Shown here: piece by piece, positions 35,345-42,998 of the stretch
Layout of the letters: every line of letters starts with the position of its first letter
How positions within the stretch are numbered: position 1 is the first letter of the stretch
Source: Granulicella sp. 5B5
Lineage (GTDB): Bacteria > Acidobacteriota > Terriglobia > Terriglobales > Acidobacteriaceae
Assembly: GCF_014083945.1 (NCBI RefSeq)
Contig: NZ_CP046444.1
Coordinates: 2,170,001-2,234,000, forward strand
Length of the DNA stretch: 64,000 nucleotides
Direction: 5' to 3'
Made by a program: the position numbers and the translations under genes
Notes under the pieces: generated by a model
Database searches by the model: none
What the model saw: the letters and a program-made list of their open reading frames with translations, nothing else
Told to the model about the DNA's origin: nothing

Positions 35345-37717
35345 GTGCTCATAACGATCGACAATTTGGATGGACATGGCCCGGTCGACTACACCGGTTC
35401 CATCGCTCCGGAGGGACCCATCACGGTGCAGCGTGCGCTGAATAAGCCCTCGCGTTGCACGGTGGAGATCGTCGTCGGCGCGGAGGGATTGCCTTTGCCT
35501 GCGCGCCGCGGACGGGTCACAGTTACAACGCAGGCGGGGACTGCGCTCTTCACGGGTTATCTCGCGACAGAGCCGGTGCAGATATACGCTGGCACGGCCT
35601 CGATGGGCCCTGTCTATCGCGCACGGCTCTCGGCCGTGAGCGATGAGTGGCTGCTCGACAACCTGGGCTCTGGCGGCACTGTGTATGACGCAACATCGCT
35701 TGGGCTCAGCGGAGAAGCGCTGCTTGCGATTCTCGCGGCTCGTGTTCCCGGCGCTCCTGCGTTGCCGGTCAGCGCCGGCGTAGGTACTGTGCAGGCCATC
35801 GGCTCCTTCACGCCCGGCAAGGCAAGCTCCTGGAGTGAGAATGCCGCGCTCGCTGCGAGTGCAGCCTATGCGGGCTATCGCGCTCTCAACGGGGAGTTGC
35901 TGCTGCAGCCCGCAGGGGCAACAGTCCATGACTTCAGTGATGCCGACGGCACACTCTCAGTCGCCGAGCTGCAGACGAGTGCTGTGCGTGAGCTTGCCAA
36001 TGACGTTACGATCACCGGCGCGGGAGAGCCCGCAGCTTATATCGGCGAGCAGTTCATGGGTGATGGCACGACCACTATCTTCGAACTTCGCGAATCGGCC
36101 TTCCGTCCGACGCAACGGACGTTGCTGCGCGATAGCTTCAACGAGCCCGCATTCGACGTAACGCAGTGGACCGTGGCCGATCCTGGCAGCCACTTCTCGC
36201 TTACAGGCGCTGGGCTTACGATGAACGGCGGCAACGGCAACGATGGGCAGACCGTCATCAGCGCGCTCGATGCTGTCGAGATGGGTGGCGCGATCGTTGC
36301 GCAGCTTGGAGGCGTTCTCTTCGGTGCGGCTTCGGACGGCATGCTCGCTTGCATGTATGAAGGAACGCCTGTGCTGGCCAACTGCTTCGCAGGTTTTCGT
36401 GTGCGGCAGAACGCGGGCAACACGGTTGTCGTTCCTGTTGTGAATGGTGTTGAGGTTGGAACGGTGTTCACGCCCATTGCGGGCCACAGCTACACACTGC
36501 GTCTCCGGTTGCATTGTGTGGAGATGCAGCGCGTGATGCAGCCTTACTACTGCATGGTCGATGGTGTTGTGCAGCGCTTTGGTAGCGCCAGTGGCGTCAC
36601 CGCGCCGATGGATCTTGTCTTCGAGCTCGTCGATGAAGGCACTGCTTCGAACACACCGGCTACTGTGCTCTACGATAGTTTCGCTGTCGGCGGAACGGTT
36701 GTCAGCTCGCCGGCCACTTGTGCGTTTGTTCTCGCCAACGCGACGCAGCTCTTTGGGTCGATTGCATCGGTCAGCGTCACGCGGCCGGGCATTATGTGGG
36801 TGGTCAGCACGTTGCCGAGTGGCACACTACAGACACGCCTGATTGGTGTTGCGGGGCAGGGAGTGGATTGCACCGCGACCTACGGCTCGCAGACAGGCAC
36901 GCCCGGCAAAATCACGTTCTTCGCTGGCCGGGTGCCTGTCGCCGGTGAGCGGATCACTGTCTACTACCGCAACCAGCGTCGCTCGGTAGCGCGGCTTGCA
37001 AGCGCGTCGAGCATTGCGAGTGAGTCCTCATCCAATGCGCCGGGCACCAGCCGCTGGCTTGGCGAAGTCCTGCAGCCCGTTGCGCGCAGTACTGCGGACT
37101 GTGAGGCTGCAGCCCAGGCAGTGCTGGCGTTTGCTACCAGCCGGTCTGCAGCTCTAGCGGGAAGTTATACAGCTATCAATCCCACGCAGGACATCTGGCC
37201 AGGCGATGTGCTTGCTATCACCAGCAACGGCGTCACAACGCAGCTGCTGGTCCGCGGTGTTGTTGCCAAGGACTGTGGCGCGCAACCCGAGGTCATCGAG
37301 TATCGCATTGCCTTCGCCAACGATTGGGCCACCGAGTGGGCCGATGGAATAGGTCTCAGGTTGAGCGAGCGTATTGCTGCCAACGCGTGGTTTCCATCTA
37401 TTGCCGCTTCTGCACCGGGGCAGGTGCTTGCGAATCTGCAACAGCTCACGGTGACGAACCTTACCACTTCTGTACTGCAAATTGATACAGGCACAACGCC
37501 ACCGGCGGGTGGCGGGTTCGAGATCAGGCGCAGAGACTGGCTGTTCGGGGCCGGTGTCGACGCAGCCGACCTCGTTATGCGGAGCCCAGTGCGTTCGTTC
37601 TCCATTCCACGCGCGAGCCAACTTGAACAGTATTTTGTCCGCATGTACGACGCGAGCACGCCTCCCGTCTACTCGCGATTTTCCAGTGTTGTGTTCACGA
37701 ATGCTCCAGTGAGCTGA
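35345..37717 (+). CDS. Large virion tail/hub protein
   Basis: 790 residues from GTG 35345. The N-terminal 200 residues (LITIDNLDGHGPVDYTGSIA, RRGRVTVTTQAGTALFTGYL) look like a hub/baseplate domain. A region at about 260-450 (LLRDSFNEPAFDVTQWTVAD onwards) has the layout of a concanavalin-like lectin domain. A return to hub-like sequence with LASASSIASESSSNAPG and INPTQDIWPGDVLAIT follows, then a C-terminal domain. So it appears to be a tail hub carrying an inserted carbohydrate-binding module for host recognition. Confidence 0.6.
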   Translation: MLITIDNLDGHGPVDYTGSIAPEGPITVQRALNKPSRCTVEIVVGAEGLPLPARRGRVTVTTQAGTALFTGYLATEPVQIYAGTASMGPVYRARLSAVSDEWLLDNLGSGGTVYDATSLGLSGEALLAILAARVPGAPALPVSAGVGTVQAIGSFTPGKASSWSENAALAASAAYAGYRALNGELLLQPAGATVHDFSDADGTLSVAELQTSAVRELANDVTITGAGEPAAYIGEQFMGDGTTTIFELRESAFRPTQRTLLRDSFNEPAFDVTQWTVADPGSHFSLTGAGLTMNGGNGNDGQTVISALDAVEMGGAIVAQLGGVLFGAASDGMLACMYEGTPVLANCFAGFRVRQNAGNTVVVPVVNGVEVGTVFTPIAGHSYTLRLRLHCVEMQRVMQPYYCMVDGVVQRFGSASGVTAPMDLVFELVDEGTASNTPATVLYDSFAVGGTVVSSPATCAFVLANATQLFGSIASVSVTRPGIMWVVSTLPSGTLQTRLIGVAGQGVDCTATYGSQTGTPGKITFFAGRVPVAGERITVYYRNQRRSVARLASASSIASESSSNAPGTSRWLGEVLQPVARSTADCEAAAQAVLAFATSRSAALAGSYTAINPTQDIWPGDVLAITSNGVTTQLLVRGVVAKDCGAQPEVIEYRIAFANDWATEWADGIGLRLSERIAANAWFPSIAASAPGQVLANLQQLTVTNLTTSVLQIDTGTTPPAGGGFEIRRRDWLFGAGVDAADLVMRSPVRSFSIPRASQLEQYFVRMYDASTPPVYSRFSSVVFTNAPVS

Positions 37718-37734
37718 GAAGGGCAGGGGAAGGT

Positions 37735-37956
37735 ATGACGGATTTTGAGAGTCAGGTGTTGCAGGAGCTTAGTGCGCTAAAAGCGCAGATGCAACATCTC
37801 ATGGGGATTGGGCAACCGGGCAGGCTGAACCAGCTGGAAGCGCGCGTAGAAGCCCATGAGCGCAGTGTGCAGCAGTTGAAGGGGTTGGGTGCGGCCTTCG
37901 GCGCGGTCCTCACGGTTGTGCATGTGGTGATTGCATACTGGACCGAGCGGCATTAG
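37735..37956 (+). CDS. Small holin-like / XhlA-like membrane protein
   Basis: 73 residues, GGGGAAGG before ATG 37735. A coiled coil at residues 1-48 (LQELSALKAQMQHLM, LEARVEAHERSVQQL) is followed by one membrane helix GLGAAFGAVLTVVHVVIAYW and a short polar tail. This is the architecture of XhlA-type hemolysins and small holins in phage lysis cassettes. It is the last gene of the virion cluster and no endolysin lies beside it; the nearest is at 44618. Confidence 0.65.
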   Translation: MTDFESQVLQELSALKAQMQHLMGIGQPGRLNQLEARVEAHERSVQQLKGLGAAFGAVLTVVHVVIAYWTERH

Positions 37957-37966
37957 CCGTGTACAG

Positions 37967-39301
37967 CTAGTCGTTCGCTGGCGCGTACACGCAGTAGCCG
38001 CGAGGTGGAGCAGGAAACTCAGCGTTGCCATCGGCATCGGTGGTGCGCTCGTCGGGGTGCGCCGTGTCGTGGCCGTCCCATGCGACGGGCTTGAACCGCT
38101 GGCTCTGCCAACGTGTCTTGACGGAGGTGCCACTCCACTTGTCGCCCAGGTTGTTCAACACATACACCAGTCCGCTCTGGCCCTCATTGCCACCGCGCTG
38201 CATGATGTACAGATCTGGATCGACGTGGAGTATGGATGACTCGCCGCCGGCGTGGGCGTGGTGAGCGGCAACCAGCGCGTCGATGCCGTTCGGCATGTTG
38301 GGACGCGCCAACTCGCAGTTGAAGTAGTCGTACCAGAAGACGCATGGATAGCCGTCACCGGTCAGAATGAAGGAGTAGGCGAGCATCTTGTCGTTCACGA
38401 TCTCGTTGCCGCCCATGTCGTGGTTTTCGACGAACGTCACTGCATTGAACGGCCTCGCGGCGACGACGCTTTTGCCATCGGTCAGGTTCATCAGGCTGTA
38501 GCCCAGTTGATCGCAGACGTCCTTCAGCTTGTAACGCAGCGGAAAGTCGAACGCGGCGATCTGCTTGTCGGTCACGGCGCGGATGCGGTCGAGCCAGCCT
38601 TCGATGTCTCCTGGGCCGGACCAGTACTCGCCGACGACGAACGGCGTAAACTCGCGGCCGTCCTTCTTCTGATACTGATACTTGGCCAGCAGGCCGATCA
38701 TCCATGCGCCGAAGCCTTTTACAAAGTCGAAACGGAAGCCGTCGAAGTCCAGGTCTTCAATCATCATCCGCGCATATTCGTACATCGCCTCATACACGCG
38801 CGGGTTGCGGTGGCACAGGTGCGGGAAGCCGGCAAAGTTCTCGCCTTCCCGCATCGCCTGCTCGTAGCGGCTGGGATGAAAGCAGTTCCAATCGCGCGGA
38901 AACTTGCCGCTCTTCGGGTTGAATTTCGTCCATCGCTTCTGCCCGTCGAGAGGGTTCAGCTCTTCCTCGTCCGCGCCGGAGTTGTGATTGATCACCATGT
39001 CGGCGATCGCTCCCATCGAGCGGTCGTGGAGAGCTTTGATCAGCCGCTCCAGCTCGGCACGATTGCCGTAAGCTGTCTTCACTGAACCCTTTTGATCGAT
39101 GTCGCCGAGGTCAAAGTAGTCGTAAGGATCGTAGCCGTTCGAGCTCTGCGTTGGGCACTTGGAGACCGGCGGCAGCCACAGTGCATCAAAACCTGAATCG
39201 GAGAGCTGCGGCACCTTCTCGGCAAGGTAGTTCCACCATTCACCCACCTTGTTCTCTTTTGCCGGGGCGTCCCAGTAGAACGCTTGCATCATCACTGCCA
39301 T
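37967..39301 (-). CDS. Alpha-amylase, cytoplasmic (GH13)
   Basis: 444 residues, no signal peptide, so probably intracellular. GH13 regions in order: IADMVINHNSG (region I), GFRFDFVKGF with the nucleophile Asp (region II), VVGEYWSG with the acid/base Glu (region III), TFVENHDM with the third Asp (region IV). PPVSKCPTQSSNGYDPYDYFDLG is typical of GH13 subfamily 5 liquefying amylases. It degrades glycogen or maltodextrin. Convergent with the virion cluster, 10 bp between the stops; monocistronic. Confidence 0.93.
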   Translation of the reverse strand: MAVMMQAFYWDAPAKENKVGEWWNYLAEKVPQLSDSGFDALWLPPVSKCPTQSSNGYDPYDYFDLGDIDQKGSVKTAYGNRAELERLIKALHDRSMGAIADMVINHNSGADEEELNPLDGQKRWTKFNPKSGKFPRDWNCFHPSRYEQAMREGENFAGFPHLCHRNPRVYEAMYEYARMMIEDLDFDGFRFDFVKGFGAWMIGLLAKYQYQKKDGREFTPFVVGEYWSGPGDIEGWLDRIRAVTDKQIAAFDFPLRYKLKDVCDQLGYSLMNLTDGKSVVAARPFNAVTFVENHDMGGNEIVNDKMLAYSFILTGDGYPCVFWYDYFNCELARPNMPNGIDALVAAHHAHAGGESSILHVDPDLYIMQRGGNEGQSGLVYVLNNLGDKWSGTSVKTRWQSQRFKPVAWDGHDTAHPDERTTDADGNAEFPAPPRGYCVYAPAND

Positions 39302-39390
39302 CGTGCCGCTCCCGTTCTCTTTATCCTTGCCGTAACAACACGGTTGGATGCGGAGCGCGCGCGTTTGGCAGCTTGCCGCGCGAATGGCGC

Positions 39391-39426
39391 AAAGTAAAAC
39401 GGCAGGTCTTGTAGTGGACCTGCCGT
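39391..39426 (-). terminator. Intrinsic terminator after the E2 gene
   Basis: On the minus strand the stem ACGGCAGGTC / GACCTGCCGT (39399-39408 with 39417-39426) is followed by TTTTACTTT, a good T tract, 23 bp after the E2 stop. Confidence 0.8.
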
Positions 39427-39448
39427 GGGTGACCTGCTGTTACAGTGA

Positions 39449-41065
39449 CTAGCCGAGATCCTCGGACCAGTTCTCGAGATAGTTTTTGAAGTCGGTCATG
39501 AACTTGCCTGCGTCCGCGCCGTCGATGGTGCGATGGTCGAAGCCAAGCGTGAACCGCTGGATAGTGCGGATCGCGATGGTGTCCTGGCCGTCCTTATCGG
39601 TCAGCACCACGGGCTCCTTGTTCATGCCGCCGATGCCCAGGATCGCCGACTGCGGCTGCGCGATGATGGGCGTGCCGAACTGCTCGCCGAAGATGCCGGA
39701 GTTGGTCAGTGTGAACGTGCCACCGGCCACCTCATCCGGAGCCAGCTTCTTGTTGCGCGCACGGTCGGCCACATCGACGATCGCACGAGCAATACCGAGG
39801 AAGCTCTTCTCCTCCGTCTGCTTGATGACGGGGACGATCAGACCCCACTCCAGCGCGACCGCGATGCCGATGTTGATGTTCTTGTTGTAAAGGATCGCCT
39901 CGCCTTGCATCGACGCGTTGACGATCGGATGCTTGCGCAGCGCCTGCACGGCCGCGCGTGTGATGAACGGCATGTAGGTCAGCTTTACGCCGTTGCGCTG
40001 CTCATACTTGTTCTTCTCTTTTTCCCGCAGCTTCACGATGCGCGTCATGTCCACCTTGAAGACGGTGTGGACATGCGGGCTGGTGGCCTTGCTCTCGACC
40101 ATGCGTTTCGCGATGATGGAGCGCATCTTCGAGAGCGGAACCAGCTCACCTGGTGTCGGTGCAGAGACGGGAGCGGCAGGGGCCGACGCAGCGGGTTTCG
40201 CTGCAACCGGTGCGGCAGCAGCCAGTGCCGGAACAGCAGCCGGTGCGCCACCTTCCAGGTGCCCCAGGATGTCCTGCTTGGTGATGCGGCCGGAAGCGCC
40301 AGTGCCGGGAACAGTTGTGAGGTCGACGTTGTTCTCCGAGGCGATCTTGCGCACCAGCGGCGACGAACGCGGGGCCTCGCCAGCCGATGCAGAGGCTGCT
40401 GAAGCCGCAGGCGCGGCAGGAGCGGGGGTTGGTGCCGCAACGGGTGCAGCCGGAGCCGCCTTTGCCGCAGGGGCTGCTGCGCCACCGCCAATCACCGCAA
40501 CGATCGAGCCGACCGTAACGGTCTGGCCTTCCTGCACGCGAATTTCGGTCAACGTACCGGCCACGGGCGAAGGGATCTCGGCGTCCACCTTGTCGGTGGA
40601 GATCTCGAAGATGGGTTCATCGCGAGATACCGTGTCGCCGACCTTCTTCAGCCACTTGGTCAGCGTGCCCTCGGTGATGGACTCGCCCATCTGCGGCATC
40701 GGCACCTCGGTGCCGGGGCCAGCCGCTGCTTCAGGGGCCGGGGCCGGAACCGCCGCATCGCTCGCAGCCGTGGTCGTAGCGGCAGGCGTTACAGTCTCTG
40801 CCTTGGGGGCGGCTGCGGGTGCTGAACCGGCCTCTTCAATCGCGCAGACTACCGTGCCGACCGTCACTGTCGCGCCCTCTTCGACCTTGATTGCGCCCAG
40901 AACACCGGCCGCGGGCGAGGGAATCTCGGCGTCCACCTTGTCGGTGGAGATCTCAAACAGCGGCTCGTCCCGCGCGACCGTATCGCCCGGCTTCTTCAGC
41001 CACTTGGTCAGGGTTCCTTCGGTGATGGACTCGCCCATCTGGGGCATTACGACATCAATCGGCAT
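39449..41065 (-). CDS. sucB: 2-oxoacid dehydrogenase E2 with two lipoyl domains (probably SucB)
   Basis: 538 residues. Two near-identical lipoyl domains (residues 1-80 and 117-195), each with the lipoylated lysine in EISTDKVDAEIPSP, are joined by Ala/Pro linkers. A peripheral subunit-binding domain (SPLVRKIASENNVDL, TGASGRITKQDIL) and the C-terminal acyltransferase domain with HRTIDGADA (catalytic His and Asp) follow. Two lipoyl domains and PMPQMGESITEGT point to a 2-oxoglutarate or branched-chain enzyme. E1 is not in the window; lipB and lpdA lie just upstream, so the locus combines the E2, its lipoylating enzyme and the E3. Confidence 0.92.
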   Translation of the reverse strand: MPIDVVMPQMGESITEGTLTKWLKKPGDTVARDEPLFEISTDKVDAEIPSPAAGVLGAIKVEEGATVTVGTVVCAIEEAGSAPAAAPKAETVTPAATTTAASDAAVPAPAPEAAAGPGTEVPMPQMGESITEGTLTKWLKKVGDTVSRDEPIFEISTDKVDAEIPSPVAGTLTEIRVQEGQTVTVGSIVAVIGGGAAAPAAKAAPAAPVAAPTPAPAAPAASAASASAGEAPRSSPLVRKIASENNVDLTTVPGTGASGRITKQDILGHLEGGAPAAVPALAAAAPVAAKPAASAPAAPVSAPTPGELVPLSKMRSIIAKRMVESKATSPHVHTVFKVDMTRIVKLREKEKNKYEQRNGVKLTYMPFITRAAVQALRKHPIVNASMQGEAILYNKNINIGIAVALEWGLIVPVIKQTEEKSFLGIARAIVDVADRARNKKLAPDEVAGGTFTLTNSGIFGEQFGTPIIAQPQSAILGIGGMNKEPVVLTDKDGQDTIAIRTIQRFTLGFDHRTIDGADAGKFMTDFKNYLENWSEDLG

Positions 41066-41202
41066 AAAAAGTAGGGTCTCCGCGGCGATTTACAGCGCTC
41101 CTGGCAGTGCTCAAGGCGCAACACTCGGATTATACGGCGGTAAAACAATCTCTGGCTGCAAAATCGCCGAGTTCCATACTGTTCAGTATAGAAGCGGTGC
41201 GC

Positions 41203-41934
41203 TTAACTTGCAGCTCCAACGGCAAGAAGCTCCTCGGCGGACTCCACCGCAATCATCTGCCGCTGGAAGACCCGCCCAAAGTTTGCTGCCGTGCTGTTGC
41301 CCGCGCGCTCCAGGGTTGGCGGCGGCTCCTGCGCCGACTCCAGCTCCAGCGAGGTTACGCCCTTATCGGTGATGCCGCAGGGTACGATCCAGCCGAAGTC
41401 ACGCAGATCGGTGGTCACGTTCAGCGCAAAGCCGTGCGAGGTCACCGCCTGTGACACGTGGACGCCGATGGCGGCGATCTTCTTCTCGCGGACGGAGCCG
41501 CCAGGCAACGTCCAAACGCCGGTCAGTTTGCAGATGCGTTGCGCCGGTACACCGAAGTCCTTGCAGGTCAGTATCAGGGCTTCTTCCATCAGCCGGACGA
41601 AGTCTACGGGTCCGAGATGCGGGCCGCGCTTACCGGGCAGATCGCCGCGCAGGTCGAAGATCGGGTAGCCCACCAGCTGCCCCGGGCCGTGGTAGGTCAC
41701 ATCGCCGCCGCGGTTGATCTCGTGGATCTCGACGCCGCGCTGCGCGAGCGCCTCATCGCTGGCCAGGATGTTGGCTCGAGTAGCGTTTCGCCCGAGCGTC
41801 AGCACCGGCGGATGCTCCATCAGCAGCAGTGTGTCGCCGATGCGCTGCGCTTTGCGTGCTGCGACGACGTCGTTCATCACCCGAATTCCTTCAGAATAAG
41901 GAATTCGCCCGAGTTGGAGTAGGTGCATGTACAT
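41203..41934 (-). CDS. lipB: Octanoyl-[acyl-carrier-protein]:protein N-octanoyltransferase
   Basis: 243 residues. Signature GGDVTYHGPGQLVGYPI, catalytic Lys in KKIAAIGVHV and catalytic Cys in VPCGITDKGVTSL are all present. It starts lipoyl cofactor assembly by moving octanoate from ACP to target lysines, here presumably those of the neighbouring E2. ATG 41934 and ATG 41928 are both possible; the frame opens at 41964. The Panacea toxin-antitoxin module lies upstream on the opposite strand. Confidence 0.94.
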   Translation of the reverse strand: MYMHLLQLGRIPYSEGIRVMNDVVAARKAQRIGDTLLLMEHPPVLTLGRNATRANILASDEALAQRGVEIHEINRGGDVTYHGPGQLVGYPIFDLRGDLPGKRGPHLGPVDFVRLMEEALILTCKDFGVPAQRICKLTGVWTLPGGSVREKKIAAIGVHVSQAVTSHGFALNVTTDLRDFGWIVPCGITDKGVTSLELESAQEPPPTLERAGNSTAANFGRVFQRQMIAVESAEELLAVGAAS

Positions 41935-42005
41935 TGAGCTAAAGGAGTTGCTCGAGCACAGCACGATGTTAACAGATTAATTCCGAACACATGTGCTCGG
42001 GCGGC

Positions 42006-42040
42006 TTGACACAGTCGGCTATACTTTGTATAGCCGACTG
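42006..42040 (+). promoter_or_regulatory. Promoter with perfect palindromic operator for the Panacea TA pair
   Basis: -35 TTGACA (42006-42011), 17-bp spacer, -10 TATAGC (42029-42034). CAGTCGGCTATAC (42012-42024) and GTATAGCCGACTG (42028-42040) form a perfect 13-bp inverted repeat spanning spacer and -10, as expected for autorepression. A second hairpin TTTCGGT-ATCG-ACCGAAA follows at 42052-42069. Confidence 0.75.
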
Positions 42041-42078
42041 TACTAATGGGATTTCGGTATCGACCGAAAGGATAATTT

Positions 42079-42510
42079 ATGGCTAGAGTTCATGATGTTG
42101 CAGCGTACATCATCGCCAAGTTGCGCTCGGTTGACGCTATGAAGCTTCAGAAACTTCTTTATTACTCCCAAGCGTGGTCATTAGTTTGGGATGAAAAGCC
42201 CCTATTTAGTCCCAAGATAGAAGCGTGGGCTAATGGCCCTGTCGTTCGCAAGGTCTTCAAAACCTATCAAGGTAAATACAAGATTAGCTGTGCGCTTGAA
42301 GGGGACAAATCGGCCTTGACCAAGAACGAGCGCGAAACAGTTGATGCGGTCCTTCGCTTTTACGGCGACAGAGATGGTTTCTATTTGAGCGAACTGACGC
42401 ACAAAGAGCGGCCATGGATAGATGCCCGTAAGGGAATAGCTCCTGGAGAAAAAAGCGATAAGGAAATCACTAAGGCAGCGATGCGGGACTATTACGGTAG
42501 CCTTGTCTAA
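42079..42510 (+). CDS. Panacea-domain (SocA/GepA-like) antitoxin
   Basis: 143 residues from ATG 42079. VHDVAAYIIAKL, MKLQKLLYYSQAWSLVWDEK, SPKIEAWANGPVVRKVFKTY and LSELTHKERPWIDAR are the classic segments of the Panacea domain (DUF4065), the core of a promiscuous antitoxin family. The gene has lower GC than its surroundings and a palindromic operator. Its TAA overlaps the ATG of the next gene by one base, giving the usual antitoxin-first, coupled TA layout. Inserted between lipB and lpdA. Confidence 0.85.
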   Translation: MARVHDVAAYIIAKLRSVDAMKLQKLLYYSQAWSLVWDEKPLFSPKIEAWANGPVVRKVFKTYQGKYKISCALEGDKSALTKNERETVDAVLRFYGDRDGFYLSELTHKERPWIDARKGIAPGEKSDKEITKAAMRDYYGSLV

Positions 42511-42956
42511 TGTGCGCGAAGAGGGATAAGAAGCCTAAAGCGAGAGAAGTCCCTTCTGGAGAAAAAAATCCCAAAATCGCTTCGGAACCATCGCTCTATG
42601 ATGATCGGAAGGCAGCTTGGCGCGTTGCCAAAATTCAGCTGACTGATCCTTATGGTTGGCATGAGATCAGTGCCAATGATGCATCGCAGATTAAAGTAAA
42701 GCTGGCTGTCTTTGAAAAGAATAGCTGGAAGGAATTATTTGTTCGGGATGCTCGTTTCAATCACCGGATTCAGTCTGATCAATTGAAGTGTCCGATAGCG
42801 CGGAAGTGGATGGCAGAAAACATGCCAGATCAACCATATCTATGGACTCTCCGATTATCCGGTTCAGAACGCATATGGGGAATACTGTCTGAAGGCGCCT
42901 ATCAGGTACTATTCTGGGATCCCCAGCACCTGATTTGGGAAGTTCCGCGCACTTAG
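42510..42956 (+). CDS. Putative toxin partner of the Panacea antitoxin
   Basis: 148 residues from ATG 42510, coupled to the antitoxin. The first 40 residues are basic and polar (AKRDKKPKAREVPSGEK). After a mixed alpha/beta middle, the C-terminal strands YLWTLRLSGSERIWGILSEG and AYQVLFWDPQHLIW carry the W/D-P-H pattern found in several small RelE/MazF-like or uncharacterised toxins. I do not recognise the exact family. The function as a toxin is inferred from the neighbouring antitoxin, size, gene overlap and shared low GC. Confidence 0.6.
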   Translation: MCAKRDKKPKAREVPSGEKNPKIASEPSLYDDRKAAWRVAKIQLTDPYGWHEISANDASQIKVKLAVFEKNSWKELFVRDARFNHRIQSDQLKCPIARKWMAENMPDQPYLWTLRLSGSERIWGILSEGAYQVLFWDPQHLIWEVPRT

Positions 42957-42995
42957 TACGACCCGATAAGCAACTAATCTATCGGGGTCGTACTA
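42954..42995. terminator. Bidirectional terminator between the TA pair and lpdA
   Basis: TAGTACGACCCGATA (42954-42968) pairs with TATCGGGGTCGTACTA (42980-42995) with one bulged base. The genes on both sides end here (TA stop 42956, lpdA stop 42999). Confidence 0.75.
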
Positions 42996-42998
42996 TAT

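Larger units (their letters stand above)
20932..37956 (+). mobile_element. Prophage-derived virion gene cluster (no integrase or tape measure seen)
   Basis: Fourteen or so plus-strand genes in canonical head-gene order: large terminase, portal, protease, scaffold-like protein, major capsid, connector, neck/tail genes, tail hub and holin-like protein, preceded by a helical protein and a secreted tail-fibre-like protein. It lacks integrase, repressor, replication genes, small terminase and tape measure. Three non-virion genes lie between terminase and portal. It is bounded on the left by the divergent operon ending at 20812 and on the right by the convergent amylase gene. No flanking direct repeats (att sites) were recognised by eye. 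Confidence 0.75.
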
